A stretch of DNA of 64,000 nucleotides, from assembly GCA_030428355.1 (NCBI GenBank), contig JAUIBL010000003.1:62001-126000 (forward strand), written 5' to 3'. Source of the DNA: Alphaproteobacteria bacterium. GTDB taxonomy: Bacteria > Pseudomonadota > Alphaproteobacteria > Rhodobacterales > Rhodobacteraceae. Each line of letters opens with the position of its first letter. The stretch's first letter is position 1. Positions 49,926 to 59,076 of this stretch are shown here, piece by piece. Both the position numbers and the translations under genes were made by a program. The notes beneath the pieces were generated by a model that did no database searches, had not been told where the DNA came from, and worked only from the letters and a program-made list of their open reading frames with translations.

Positions 49926-50894
49926 ATGAGCCGTGGACGTTTGGCCCACCGACCGACGCATATCCCGATCCGGGGGCTGTTCGATGTTCTGCTTCGGATG
50001 TGGCGCAAACAGGCGGATCTGAACCTTGGCCTGATCGCCGCCGGGATCGCGTTTTACGGTCTCTTGTCCCTCTTTCCGGGCATCACGGCAGCGGTGGCTT
50101 TTGGCGGCACGTTTCTGAACCCGGACATTCTGGTGGACAACAGCGAAGACATTGCCGCGATGCTGCCCGAGGCGGCGCAGGCCATTGTCCTCGGACAGTT
50201 GGAGGATGTGGCAAATGCCGACAGCGCGACGCTGAGTTTTGCAGCGCTGTTCAGTTTGGCCATCGCGCTTTATTCAGCGTCCAAGGCGGTCGCGAATTTC
50301 ATCGCGGGGCTCAATGTCATCTACGAAGAACGTGAGACCCGGAATTTCTTTCTGGTCAAGGCGCTGACCATCCTGCTCACGGTGTTTCTGATCATCGGGC
50401 TGCTGGTTGCGATCATCGTCGTCGCCGCCATTCCGGTGATTGCGGCGCTGTTCGGAGATTACGGGATCGTCGACGATCTGGTGATGTTCCTGCGCTGGCC
50501 GGTGCTGTTCCTGATGGGCGCGTTCGGCATCGCGGTGCTCTACCGGCTGGGTCCGAACCGTCGGTCCGCCAAATGGCGCTGGCTGACCCCTGGTGCGTTT
50601 GTGGCCTGCGCCCTGTGGGTTGCGGGCAGCTTCGGGTTCAGCCTGTATGTCCAGTCCTTCGGGTCCTACAACGAGACCTTCGGCGCGCTGGGTGGGGTGA
50701 TCATCCTGCTGACGTGGCTGTGGCTGTCGGCCTTCATCGTGCTGTTGGGCGGCTTGCTCGATGCGGAGTTGGAAGCGCAGACGCGGCGTGACAGCACGGT
50801 CGGACAAGACCGCCCGATGGGAGAGCGCGGCGCGGTGACGGCCGACACGTTGGGGGAAACCGTTGGCGAAACCACAACGGAACCCTCGGGCTGA
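49926..50894 (+). CDS. YihY/UPF0761 family inner membrane protein
   Basis: LNLGLIAAGIAFYGLLSLFPGITAAVAFGG; RLGPNRRSAKWRWLTPGAFVACALWVAGSFGFSLYVQSFGSYNETFGALGGVIILLTWLWLSAFIVLLGG. Confidence 0.94.
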   Translation: MSRGRLAHRPTHIPIRGLFDVLLRMWRKQADLNLGLIAAGIAFYGLLSLFPGITAAVAFGGTFLNPDILVDNSEDIAAMLPEAAQAIVLGQLEDVANADSATLSFAALFSLAIALYSASKAVANFIAGLNVIYEERETRNFFLVKALTILLTVFLIIGLLVAIIVVAAIPVIAALFGDYGIVDDLVMFLRWPVLFLMGAFGIAVLYRLGPNRRSAKWRWLTPGAFVACALWVAGSFGFSLYVQSFGSYNETFGALGGVIILLTWLWLSAFIVLLGGLLDAELEAQTRRDSTVGQDRPMGERGAVTADTLGETVGETTTEPSG

Positions 50895-50903
50895 TCACAC
50901 GTT
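50879..50903 (+). promoter_or_regulatory. Predicted EcfG promoter (GGAAC-N16-CGTT) upstream of CsbD-like gene
   Basis: GGAACCCTCGGGCTGATCACACGTT, overlapping 3' end of yihY-like gene. Confidence 0.78.
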
Positions 50904-51006
50904 GATCCCTCAGACAGACGGACAAAGGCCCGGACCCGTCCGGGCCGCCCCTGTTGCGCACCGACGCAACCGGTGCGCTCCCAAAAAGAGAAGAAAGGAC
51001 ACGGAC

Positions 51007-51204
51007 ATGGACCGCGATGTGATCGAAGGCAAATGGACCGAAATCAAAGGTCAACTGCGCGAGGCCTATGGTGATCTGACCGACGACGATGTCGAAGAGG
51101 CCAAGGGCGACCGCGAACAGATGGAAGGTGTGCTCCAGCAGAAGCTGGGCAAGTCGAAAGACGAGGTGCGCCAGACCGTTGACCGGATTCTGAACAACAT
51201 CTGA
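51007..51204 (+). CDS. CsbD family stress protein
   Basis: MDRDVIEGKWTEIKGQLREAYGDLTDDDVEEAKGDREQMEGVLQQKLGKSKDEVRQTVDRIL. Confidence 0.95.
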   Translation: MDRDVIEGKWTEIKGQLREAYGDLTDDDVEEAKGDREQMEGVLQQKLGKSKDEVRQTVDRILNNI

Positions 51205-51225
51205 TCCGGTTCCGAGATGCGAAAC

Positions 51226-51259
51226 ACGCGCGGCGGGGTGATCCCGTCGCGCGTTTTTT
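51226..51259 (+). terminator. Intrinsic terminator after CsbD-like gene
   Basis: ACGCGCGGCGGGGTGATCCCGTCGCGCGTTTTTT. Confidence 0.85.
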
Positions 51260-51271
51260 CATGCCGTGGCT

Positions 51272-52372
51272 TCAGATCTCGCTGATCTGGTAGGTGGAGC
51301 GCGCGAGCCAGTCCGGGCTGATCTCGACCCCCCAACCGGGGGCATCGGTGACGCGGGCATGGCCGTTTTCGATGGTGTAGGGCGACTCTACGAACAGCCC
51401 GTATTGCCACGGGTAGTAATCCGGACCTTCGATGGAAAACTCGAGATATTTGCCCGCATTCGGGATCGCCCGCAGCAGGTGCATGGTGAACAGCGTCACC
51501 ATCGACCAGTTGGCGCAATGGGGCGTGACAGGCAGTTTCGCCGCCTCGGCCATCTTTGCAACGCGCAGCGTGCGGCAGATGCCACCGAGATAGAGGATAT
51601 CAGGCTGCACGATGTCCACCGCCCGCATGTCGATCATGCGTTTCCATGTGGGCAGGTCGCAATCCTGTTCGCCGCCCGTGACGTCGATCAGCAGCGCATC
51701 GGTGACGCGTTTGGTCTGCTCCAGTTCCCAATAGGGGCAGGGTTCCTCGAAATGGCTGAAGCCGTGGTCCTGCAGCAGATGCCCGACTTCGATGGCGCGG
51801 TCCGGGGAATAGCAACTGTTGGCATCGATCAGCAGCGCCACATCCGGCCCCAGTTCGCGGCGCATCGTGGGGATGATCTCTTCTGTCCGGCCCGGCCATT
51901 CGTCCTGATTGCGCCCGACCTCGGCCCCGGCGCGGACCTTGAACGCATCAAAACCTTGGGTGTCGCGCAGATGTTTGAGGCGTGTCGCCTCGTCCGCCGG
52001 GGTGATGTCGCGTTTCATCGACGACGCGTAAGCGCGAATTTTGCCGGGTGTACCGCCCAGCAGCTCGGCCACCGGTTTGCCCTGCTGCTTCCCGCGCCAG
52101 TCCCAGATCGCGGTGTCCAGCCCCGCCATCGCCCGGCGCAGGTAAGAGCCGGGGAATTTGTGTTCGCGCTCGGTGACAATATCCAGAAGATCGTCCAGAT
52201 CGGTGGTGTCCTTGCCCAGCGTCCACGGTGCCACCTGCCGATGCAGGACCTGACAGGTGATGTCCGAATGGTAGGTCGACACCTGACCCCAGCCTTGCGT
52301 TCCGTCCTCGGCGGTGACGCGCACAAAGCCGACATCCTTGGTGGTGAAGGTCTCGATGGATTTCAGCTTCAT
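51272..52372 (-). CDS. Mandelate racemase/muconate lactonizing enzyme family (enolase superfamily)
   Basis: MKLKSIETFTTKDVGFVRVTAEDGTQGWGQVST; ALLIDANSCYSPDRAIEVGHLLQDHGFSHFEEPCPY; VDIVQPDILYLGGI. Confidence 0.92.
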   Translation of the reverse strand: MKLKSIETFTTKDVGFVRVTAEDGTQGWGQVSTYHSDITCQVLHRQVAPWTLGKDTTDLDDLLDIVTEREHKFPGSYLRRAMAGLDTAIWDWRGKQQGKPVAELLGGTPGKIRAYASSMKRDITPADEATRLKHLRDTQGFDAFKVRAGAEVGRNQDEWPGRTEEIIPTMRRELGPDVALLIDANSCYSPDRAIEVGHLLQDHGFSHFEEPCPYWELEQTKRVTDALLIDVTGGEQDCDLPTWKRMIDMRAVDIVQPDILYLGGICRTLRVAKMAEAAKLPVTPHCANWSMVTLFTMHLLRAIPNAGKYLEFSIEGPDYYPWQYGLFVESPYTIENGHARVTDAPGWGVEISPDWLARSTYQISEI

Positions 52373-52383
52373 GGCGTGTCCTT

Positions 52384-54000
52384 TCAGCCAAGCGCGTCTT
52401 GCAGGATAAGGTCCGACGCCTTTTCGCCCACCATGATGGCGGGGGCGTTGGTGTTGCCGGTGGGGATGGACGGGAAGATCGACGCATCGGCGACCCGCAG
52501 CCCGTCGATGCCGCGCACCCTGAGCCTTGGATCCACAACCGAGGTCGCCGGATCGCTGCCCATGCGGCAGGTCGAACACTGGTGAAACACGGTCCACGCG
52601 GTCTTGCGGATATAGGCCTCAAGGCCCGCGTCATCATCGATCGCGGCACCAGGCAAAAGCTCGCTTTCGATGACGGCGCTCATCGCCGGGGTTGCTGCAA
52701 TCCGGCGCATCAGTTTGCTGCCGGCCAGCATCAGGCTGCGGTCATACTCGGTGGACAGGTAATTCGGGTGCAGTTCGGGTGGCGTGAACGGATCGGGCGA
52801 ACGGATCTGCAGATGCCCGACGCTGGTCGGCTTGCACGGGTTGAACCCGATCAGCAGGCCGGGGAAGGGATCGGGGCTCATCAGGGGCCGCACACCGACA
52901 GGGGCGCGGGTGTAACTGACCGGCGAGAAGTAAAGCTGCAGGTCGGGGCCGGGCGAGTCCTCGCGCACGCGGATGAACCCGCCGCCCTGATTGAGGCTGA
53001 GCGACAATGGACCCTTGCGGTTCAGCGCATAGTGCAGCGCGACTTTCACCTTGCCGAGCAGCGGGCGCAGTTCCTGATTGAGGCTTGCGACCTTCGACAC
53101 AAAGAGGTTGTCGCTGCCCAGATGGTCCTGAAGGTTCCGGCCCACCTGAGACGCGTCCAGCCGCACGTCGATGCCGTGGTCCTGCAGAACCTGTCCCGGC
53201 CCAATGCCCGAGAGTTGCAGCAGTTGCGGCGAGTTGATCGCGCCACCCGACAGGATCACCTCGGCCCGGGCTCGGGCGGTCTTGGTCTGGCCTTTGTGCC
53301 GGTATTCAACACCGACGGCGCGGCTGCCTTCGAAGAGAACGCGGGTCACATGCGCGCGCGTGCGGATTTCGAGATTGGGGCGCTTGCGGGCCGGATCGAG
53401 GTAGCAGCGTGCAGCCGAGGCTCGGAAGCCACCCTTCGTGGTGATCTGGTAGGTGGTCGCCCCTTCCATGTCGGGACCGTTGTAATCCGGGTTCGTCGGA
53501 AACCCGGCCTGTGCGGCTGCCTCAAGATAGACGCGGGTGAGGGGATGCACCTCGGGCAGGACATCATGCACCGCCAACGGGCCACCTGTCCCACGCGCCG
53601 GGCTTGGCGCGCCGTCCCAGTTCTCCATCCGGCGAAACAGCGGCTCCACATCGGACCAGCCCCAGCCGGGCGCGACCGCGTTCCATTCGGCGTAATCGTT
53701 CTGATGCCCGCGCACATAGACCATCGCGTTGATCGAACTAGACCCGCCCAGCACCTTGCCGCGCGGCCAGTAGATCGGGCGATTGTCGAGATTGGGATCG
53801 GGTTCCGTGACGTATTTCCAATTGACCTTGGCATCGTAGAAGATCTTGCCGTAGCCGATGGGAATCTGGACCAGCGGGGTCTTGTCGGACCCACCGGCTT
53901 CGAGAAGAAGCACGGTGTATTTGCCGGAAGCCGTCAACCGGTTGGCCAGCACCGATCCGGCGGACCCGGCTCCGACGATCACGAAATCAAATGCGTCCAA
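52384..54000 (-). CDS. GMC family oxidoreductase (choline dehydrogenase-like)
   Basis: [70 protein letters not shown]. Confidence 0.95.
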   Translation of the reverse strand: MDAFDFVIVGAGSAGSVLANRLTASGKYTVLLLEAGGSDKTPLVQIPIGYGKIFYDAKVNWKYVTEPDPNLDNRPIYWPRGKVLGGSSSINAMVYVRGHQNDYAEWNAVAPGWGWSDVEPLFRRMENWDGAPSPARGTGGPLAVHDVLPEVHPLTRVYLEAAAQAGFPTNPDYNGPDMEGATTYQITTKGGFRASAARCYLDPARKRPNLEIRTRAHVTRVLFEGSRAVGVEYRHKGQTKTARARAEVILSGGAINSPQLLQLSGIGPGQVLQDHGIDVRLDASQVGRNLQDHLGSDNLFVSKVASLNQELRPLLGKVKVALHYALNRKGPLSLSLNQGGGFIRVREDSPGPDLQLYFSPVSYTRAPVGVRPLMSPDPFPGLLIGFNPCKPTSVGHLQIRSPDPFTPPELHPNYLSTEYDRSLMLAGSKLMRRIAATPAMSAVIESELLPGAAIDDDAGLEAYIRKTAWTVFHQCSTCRMGSDPATSVVDPRLRVRGIDGLRVADASIFPSIPTGNTNAPAIMVGEKASDLILQDALG

Positions 54001-54122
54001 GCCAATCCTCCGTTGGTCGCGTGCCGAGATCCTGCAACGATCTCGGATGATGCGGGATCGTCAGTGGCACAGCGTTAGATGGATCATTCTGGTCACGCAA
54101 GCCATCGAAAGTGAGACATTTG

Positions 54123-54965
54123 TCATTTCGGCAATTGCTCCATCAGCCAGGATTGAAACTGCGTTGCCGCTTGGCTGGGTTCGACAATCGATAGGTAATA
54201 GCCTTCCTGGCTGGGGATCGACGCGGGATGTGCGCGTTCCATCATCCCGGTCTCAAGAGCATGTCCGGCCAGCACGGCGCTGACCAGAGCAACCCCGTTG
54301 CCATGCACCGCCAATTGCAGCGCCATGCCGTAGGTGTCGGCAAACAGCGACGGCTGACGTGGCCCGCCCAACTTGTCCGACCACGCGCGCCAGCCGCTGG
54401 ACGTGCCCACCGCTTCGATCAGCGGCAGTGTGTCGAGCGTGCCTTGCAGCGTTGGGGATTTGAGCGCGATCAGGTTGTTGGGCTGCAAGGGCTGCGCATT
54501 GCGCCCGGCCTGTTTCGACGATCCGAACCGGATTTCGACATCGGCGCGAGCCGTGTGGAAATCGTCGGGCCAGATCGCGCTCAGCAGGCGCAGGCGGATG
54601 TTCGGATGGCGGGCGGTGAAATCGGGCAGGCGCGGGGCGATGACCCATTGGGCGATACTGACCGAGGTGGCGACGGTCAAAAGGTCCTCGACCGGCCCCG
54701 CCTCGAACCGGCTTGCCGCGCCTGCCAGCGCATCAAGCGCCGCGCTGATCTCGGGCAGAAGCCTGCGCCCGTCATCGGTGAGCATCAGCCCCCGCGCCTG
54801 ACGGACGAAGAGCGGCACGCGCAGGCGCATCTCCAGCGACTTCACTTGCTGGCTGACGGCGGATTGCGTGAGGCCGATTTCCTCGGCGGCAGCGGTAAAG
54901 CTCAGATGCCGGGCCGCCGCTTCGAACGAGCGGAACCATGTGAGCGGAGGAAGGGATTTCGCCAT
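54123..54965 (-). CDS. LysR family regulator (GcvA-like)
   Basis: LPPLTWFRSFEAAARHLSFTAAAEEIGLTQSAVSQQVKSLEMRL. Confidence 0.92.
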   Translation of the reverse strand: MAKSLPPLTWFRSFEAAARHLSFTAAAEEIGLTQSAVSQQVKSLEMRLRVPLFVRQARGLMLTDDGRRLLPEISAALDALAGAASRFEAGPVEDLLTVATSVSIAQWVIAPRLPDFTARHPNIRLRLLSAIWPDDFHTARADVEIRFGSSKQAGRNAQPLQPNNLIALKSPTLQGTLDTLPLIEAVGTSSGWRAWSDKLGGPRQPSLFADTYGMALQLAVHGNGVALVSAVLAGHALETGMMERAHPASIPSQEGYYLSIVEPSQAATQFQSWLMEQLPK

Positions 54966-55070
54966 GGGTCAAATCAGCCATTACTGTTAGTAATACCTAG
55001 CCCCGCAATACATTCATTTGTCAAAAAATTTGCCGGTTCCTAGTGTCGCCTCAGCGAACAGGAGACCGAC

Positions 55071-55670
55071 ATGACACCAGAAATCCGCAAGATCGTGACC
55101 TATGACGAAGAGGTGCTGATCGAAGGGTTCAAAGCGGCTGAAACCCCGTGGCGCATGTTCGCCGTGGCGGCGGTTGTCCGGAACCCGTGGGCGGGGCGGT
55201 ATGTCGACGACCTGACCCCGGAAATCCGCGCCTATGGTCCGGTTCTGGGCGAGATGCTGACCGAGCGGATGCTTCTACTGGCGGGCGGTGGCGACGCAAT
55301 CGAGGCTTATGGCAAGGCGGCGGTCGTGGGTCTGGATGGCGAGGTCGAACATGCCTCGGGCCTGATCCACACGCTGCGGTTCGGTAACTTCTACCGGCAG
55401 GCGGTCGGGGCCAAGTCGTACCTTGCCTTTACCAACACACGCGGCCCGGCAAATGCGCCGATCATGGTGCCGCTGATGGACAAGAACGATGCCGGGCGGC
55501 GGTCGCACTACCTGACCATCCAGTTCGCCATTCCCGACGCGCCGCGGGGGGATGAGATTGTCGTCGTGCTGGGCGGGGCAACGTCGGGACGTCCGCATCA
55601 CCGGATCGGGGATCGGTATCAGGACCTCAAGGATTTGGGCCATGATCTGGACAACCCGGCCGCGGTCTGA
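55071..55670 (+). CDS. DUF1185 'amino acid synthesis' family protein
   Basis: EIRKIVTYDEEVLIEGFKAAETPWRMFAVAAVVRNPWAGRYVDDLTPEIRAYGPVLGEMLTERML. Confidence 0.88.
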   Translation: MTPEIRKIVTYDEEVLIEGFKAAETPWRMFAVAAVVRNPWAGRYVDDLTPEIRAYGPVLGEMLTERMLLLAGGGDAIEAYGKAAVVGLDGEVEHASGLIHTLRFGNFYRQAVGAKSYLAFTNTRGPANAPIMVPLMDKNDAGRRSHYLTIQFAIPDAPRGDEIVVVLGGATSGRPHHRIGDRYQDLKDLGHDLDNPAAV

Positions 55671-56421
55671 CCGGGCGGGCTTGGCCGCTATCGAGGCAGG
55701 TGTCGGCGCACGGATCGTTTTGCTCCACGGTGTTGGTTTGCGGTCCGAGGCGTGGAACCGGCAGATCGACGCTCTGGCAGCGCGGTATCACGTCACCGCA
55801 CTCGATATGCCGGGGCATGGGCATAGCGCTGTTCGGGCGGGCGTGACGGGCATTTCGGACTATGCCGATGCGGTGCTCGCTGCCATTGAAGGTCCTGCTC
55901 TGGTTGTCGGCCATTCGATGGGCGCGATGATCGCGTTGGACCTCGCGGTGCGGGCGCCGGAGCGGGTCAAGGGTGTCGTCGCGCTGAATGCAGTTTTCGA
56001 GCGGAGCCCAGAGGCCGCGCGCGCGGTGCAGGCGCGTGCGGCGGAGTTGGATGGCGTAACCGTGGCCGACCCGAAAGGCGCTTTAGCGCGCTGGTTCGGC
56101 ACCAACGACACGCCCGAACGCGCGGCGTGCCATGACTGGCTCTGCTCCGTGACACACGCAGGCTACAAGGCGGCCTATACCGCCTTTGCCCACAATCCCG
56201 GCCCGCGCCGCGCAGACTTGGCGCGACTGTTCTGCCCCGCGCTGTTCATGACCGGCAGGTTGGAGCCGAATTCGACCCCCGCGATGTCCGACGCGATGGC
56301 GGCTCTTGCGCCGAAAGGCCGTGCGATCATCGTGCCGGATGCGGCGCATATGATGCCCATGACCCATCCCGAGGTGGTCAACGCGGCACTGTTGGATTTT
56401 GCGGCCAAGGTGCTGTCGTGA
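55642..56421 (+). CDS. Alpha/beta hydrolase
   Basis: VLLHGVGLRSEAWNRQIDALAARYHVTALDMPGHGHS; VVGHSMGAMIALDLAVRAPERV (nucleophile elbow). Confidence 0.92.
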   Translation: MIWTTRPRSDRAGLAAIEAGVGARIVLLHGVGLRSEAWNRQIDALAARYHVTALDMPGHGHSAVRAGVTGISDYADAVLAAIEGPALVVGHSMGAMIALDLAVRAPERVKGVVALNAVFERSPEAARAVQARAAELDGVTVADPKGALARWFGTNDTPERAACHDWLCSVTHAGYKAAYTAFAHNPGPRRADLARLFCPALFMTGRLEPNSTPAMSDAMAALAPKGRAIIVPDAAHMMPMTHPEVVNAALLDFAAKVLS

Positions 56422-56459
56422 CCCCGGCTGCTGCTGTCTTCTTTGAAAGGACCTGAGAC

Positions 56460-57494
56460 ATGGAGTTCTCGCTTTTCGTGCACATGGAACGTCTGACGCC
56501 GGACCAACCGCATGACCAGTTGAACGAAGAATTCATCGCGCTGTGCAAGATGGCGGATGAGGCCGGGATGCGGGCGGTCTGGACAGGTGAGCATCACGGG
56601 ATGGAGTTCACCATTGCGCCCAACCCCCTGATGTCGCTGGTGAATATCGCGCATCATACCAAGAACGTGCGTCTGGGCACCGGCACGGTGATTGCGCCCT
56701 TCTGGCATCCGATCAAGCTGGCGGGAGAGGCCGCGTCGGCGGACTTGCTGACCGGTGGGCGGATCGAGTTGGGCATCGCGCGGGGGGCGTACACGTATGA
56801 ATACGAACGCCTGCGGCCCGGCATGGATGCGTGGGAAGCCGGGCAAAGGATGCGGGAAATCACGCCCCTGCTGCGCAAGCTCTGGAAGGGCGATTGCGCG
56901 CATGAGGGGGAGTTCTTCCAGTTCCCGTCCACCACGGCTTCGCCCAAGCCTGTGCAACCCGATGGCCCGCCGATCTGGATCGCCGCGCGGGATCCGAACA
57001 GCCATGAGTTCGGCGTTCACAATGGGTTCAATATTCAGGTCACGCCGCTCTGGATGGGAATGGCAGAAATCGAAACCCTGATGGGCCGCTTCAACGCGGC
57101 CTGTGCCAGCTATGACGGGCCGCGTCCGAAGATCATGCTGTTGCATCACACCTATGTCGGCGCGGATGCCGATGATGTGGCGGTTGCGGCCAGGGAATTG
57201 TCGCGGTTTTATTGCTATTTCGGGGCGTGGTTCCAGAACAAGCGCCCGGTCAGTCAGGGCTTGATCGCACCGCTCACCGAAGATGAGATGGCGGCCAACG
57301 CGCTGATGGCGCCCGAGAACATGGCGCGTGATCTGACCATCGGGACGGCGGATCAGGTTGTGGATCGCATCAAGACATACGAGGATCTGGGCTATGACGA
57401 ATATTCGTTCTGGATCGACAGCGGCATGAGTTTCGAGCGCAAACGCGCGTCGCTGGCGCGCTTCATCGACGACGTGATGCCGGCTTTTCAGTGA
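56460..57494 (+). CDS. LLM class flavin-dependent oxidoreductase (bacterial luciferase family)
   Basis: MRAVWTGEHHGMEFTIAPNPLMSLVNIAHHTKNVRLGTGTVIAPFWHPIKLAGEAASADLLTGGRIELGIARGAY. Confidence 0.94.
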   Translation: MEFSLFVHMERLTPDQPHDQLNEEFIALCKMADEAGMRAVWTGEHHGMEFTIAPNPLMSLVNIAHHTKNVRLGTGTVIAPFWHPIKLAGEAASADLLTGGRIELGIARGAYTYEYERLRPGMDAWEAGQRMREITPLLRKLWKGDCAHEGEFFQFPSTTASPKPVQPDGPPIWIAARDPNSHEFGVHNGFNIQVTPLWMGMAEIETLMGRFNAACASYDGPRPKIMLLHHTYVGADADDVAVAARELSRFYCYFGAWFQNKRPVSQGLIAPLTEDEMAANALMAPENMARDLTIGTADQVVDRIKTYEDLGYDEYSFWIDSGMSFERKRASLARFIDDVMPAFQ

Positions 57495-57502
57495 GAGATG
57501 TT

Positions 57503-58981
57503 ATGACCCAGCTACCGCATTATCCGCTCTTCATCGATGGTGCCTGGACCGAGGGAGGCAGCGGGCAGGTGATGGCATCGCAGAATCCGGCGACTGGCAC
57601 GGATTGGGCGACATTTGCCTGCGCGGATGCGGGAGATGTGAACCGCGCGATTGCGGCGGCGAAGCGGGCGCTGAACGATCCGGCATGGCGGGATATGACG
57701 CAGACGCAGCGGGGCAAGCTGCTTTATCGTCTGGCGGATCTGATTGCGGAACATGCGCAGGAGATCGGCCGGATCGAAACCACCGACAGCGGCAAGCTTC
57801 TTGCGGAAACCGCCAGCCAGACCGGCTATGTTGCGGATTACTATCGCTATTATGCGGGTCTGGCCGACAAGATCGAAGGCGCGGTTCTGCCCATCGACAA
57901 GCCGGACATGCATGTCTTCACCCGACGTGAACCGATTGGAGTCGTGGTGGCCATTGTGCCGTGGAACGCGCAGATGTTCCTGACCGCGACCAAGCTGGGT
58001 CCGGCTTTGGCGGCGGGGTGTACGGTGGTGCTCAAGGCGTCGGAAATCGCGCCTGCGCCGATGCTGGAATTTGCGCTGTTGATCGAACAGGCGGGCTTTC
58101 CGCCCGGTGTGGTGTCGGTGATTACCGGGGATGCAGAGAACTGCGCGATCCCGCTGACCCGCCATCCCGATGTGGACCGGATTGCCTTTACCGGTGGGCC
58201 GGAAACGGCGCGGCACGTGGTGCGCAATTCGGCCGAGAATTTTGCCGTGACGACGCTGGAACTGGGCGGGAAATCCCCGATCCTCGTGTTCGAGGATGCC
58301 GATCTCGACGGCGCTGCCAACGGGCTGATCGCGGGCAATTTCGGCGCGTCGGGGCAAAGTTGCGTCGCGGGCAGTCGCGGCTTGGTGCACCGATCTGTGA
58401 TGGACGACCTGATCGCGCGGATCGAGGCGAAGATGGCGGGCGTTGTGATTGGCGACCCGCTGGAGGCGGCAACGCATGTGGGTCCGCTTTGCACCGAGGC
58501 GCAGGTCAGGCGGATCGAGGCCACCTTGGCGGCTGCGGTTGAGGGTGGTGCGCACATCCGGTTCGGCGGGGCGCGTCTGGACCGGCCCGGCAATTACATG
58601 GCCCCCACGCTGGTTCAGTGCGCCGATGCCGGGACGGAACCGCTCAAGGTCGAGATGTTCGGGCCCGTCATGTCTCTCTTGCCGTTCGATACGGAAGACG
58701 AGGCCATCGCGCTGGCCAATGACACGCCGTTCGGCCTTGGATCGGGCGTCTTCACCCAGAACATCGCGCGGGCGCATCGGGTGTCGGCACGGATCAGGGC
58801 AGGGATTTGCTGGGTCAACACCTATCGCGCGGTGTCGCCCATCGCGCCTTTCGGCGGGTTCAACCAGTCGGGTTACGGTCGCGAAGCGGGGATCGAGGCG
58901 ATCCATGACTATACCCGCACCAAGACGGTCTGGATCAGCACGTCCGAGGCCCCGATGGCCAATCCGTTTGTGATGCGCTGA
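57503..58981 (+). CDS. Aldehyde dehydrogenase
   Basis: IVPWNAQMFLTATKLGPALAAGCTVVLKASEIAP; TLELGGKSPILVFEDADLD; GQSCVAGSRGLVH. Confidence 0.95.
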   Translation: MTQLPHYPLFIDGAWTEGGSGQVMASQNPATGTDWATFACADAGDVNRAIAAAKRALNDPAWRDMTQTQRGKLLYRLADLIAEHAQEIGRIETTDSGKLLAETASQTGYVADYYRYYAGLADKIEGAVLPIDKPDMHVFTRREPIGVVVAIVPWNAQMFLTATKLGPALAAGCTVVLKASEIAPAPMLEFALLIEQAGFPPGVVSVITGDAENCAIPLTRHPDVDRIAFTGGPETARHVVRNSAENFAVTTLELGGKSPILVFEDADLDGAANGLIAGNFGASGQSCVAGSRGLVHRSVMDDLIARIEAKMAGVVIGDPLEAATHVGPLCTEAQVRRIEATLAAAVEGGAHIRFGGARLDRPGNYMAPTLVQCADAGTEPLKVEMFGPVMSLLPFDTEDEAIALANDTPFGLGSGVFTQNIARAHRVSARIRAGICWVNTYRAVSPIAPFGGFNQSGYGREAGIEAIHDYTRTKTVWISTSEAPMANPFVMR

Positions 58982-59076
58982 CGCAGGCGCGGTGCAGATG
59001 CCGGACAATTAAAAAGGTATTCTGGTTGCATCTTTGAAAATCCTTCCCATCTCCATCCCATCGGGGGCGGGAGAGT

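Noticed and set aside
52399-54078. 559-aa plus-strand ORF
   Set aside because: Antisense to the GMC oxidoreductase, which has full motif support.
57512-59008. 498-aa minus-strand ORF
   Set aside because: Antisense to the aldehyde dehydrogenase.
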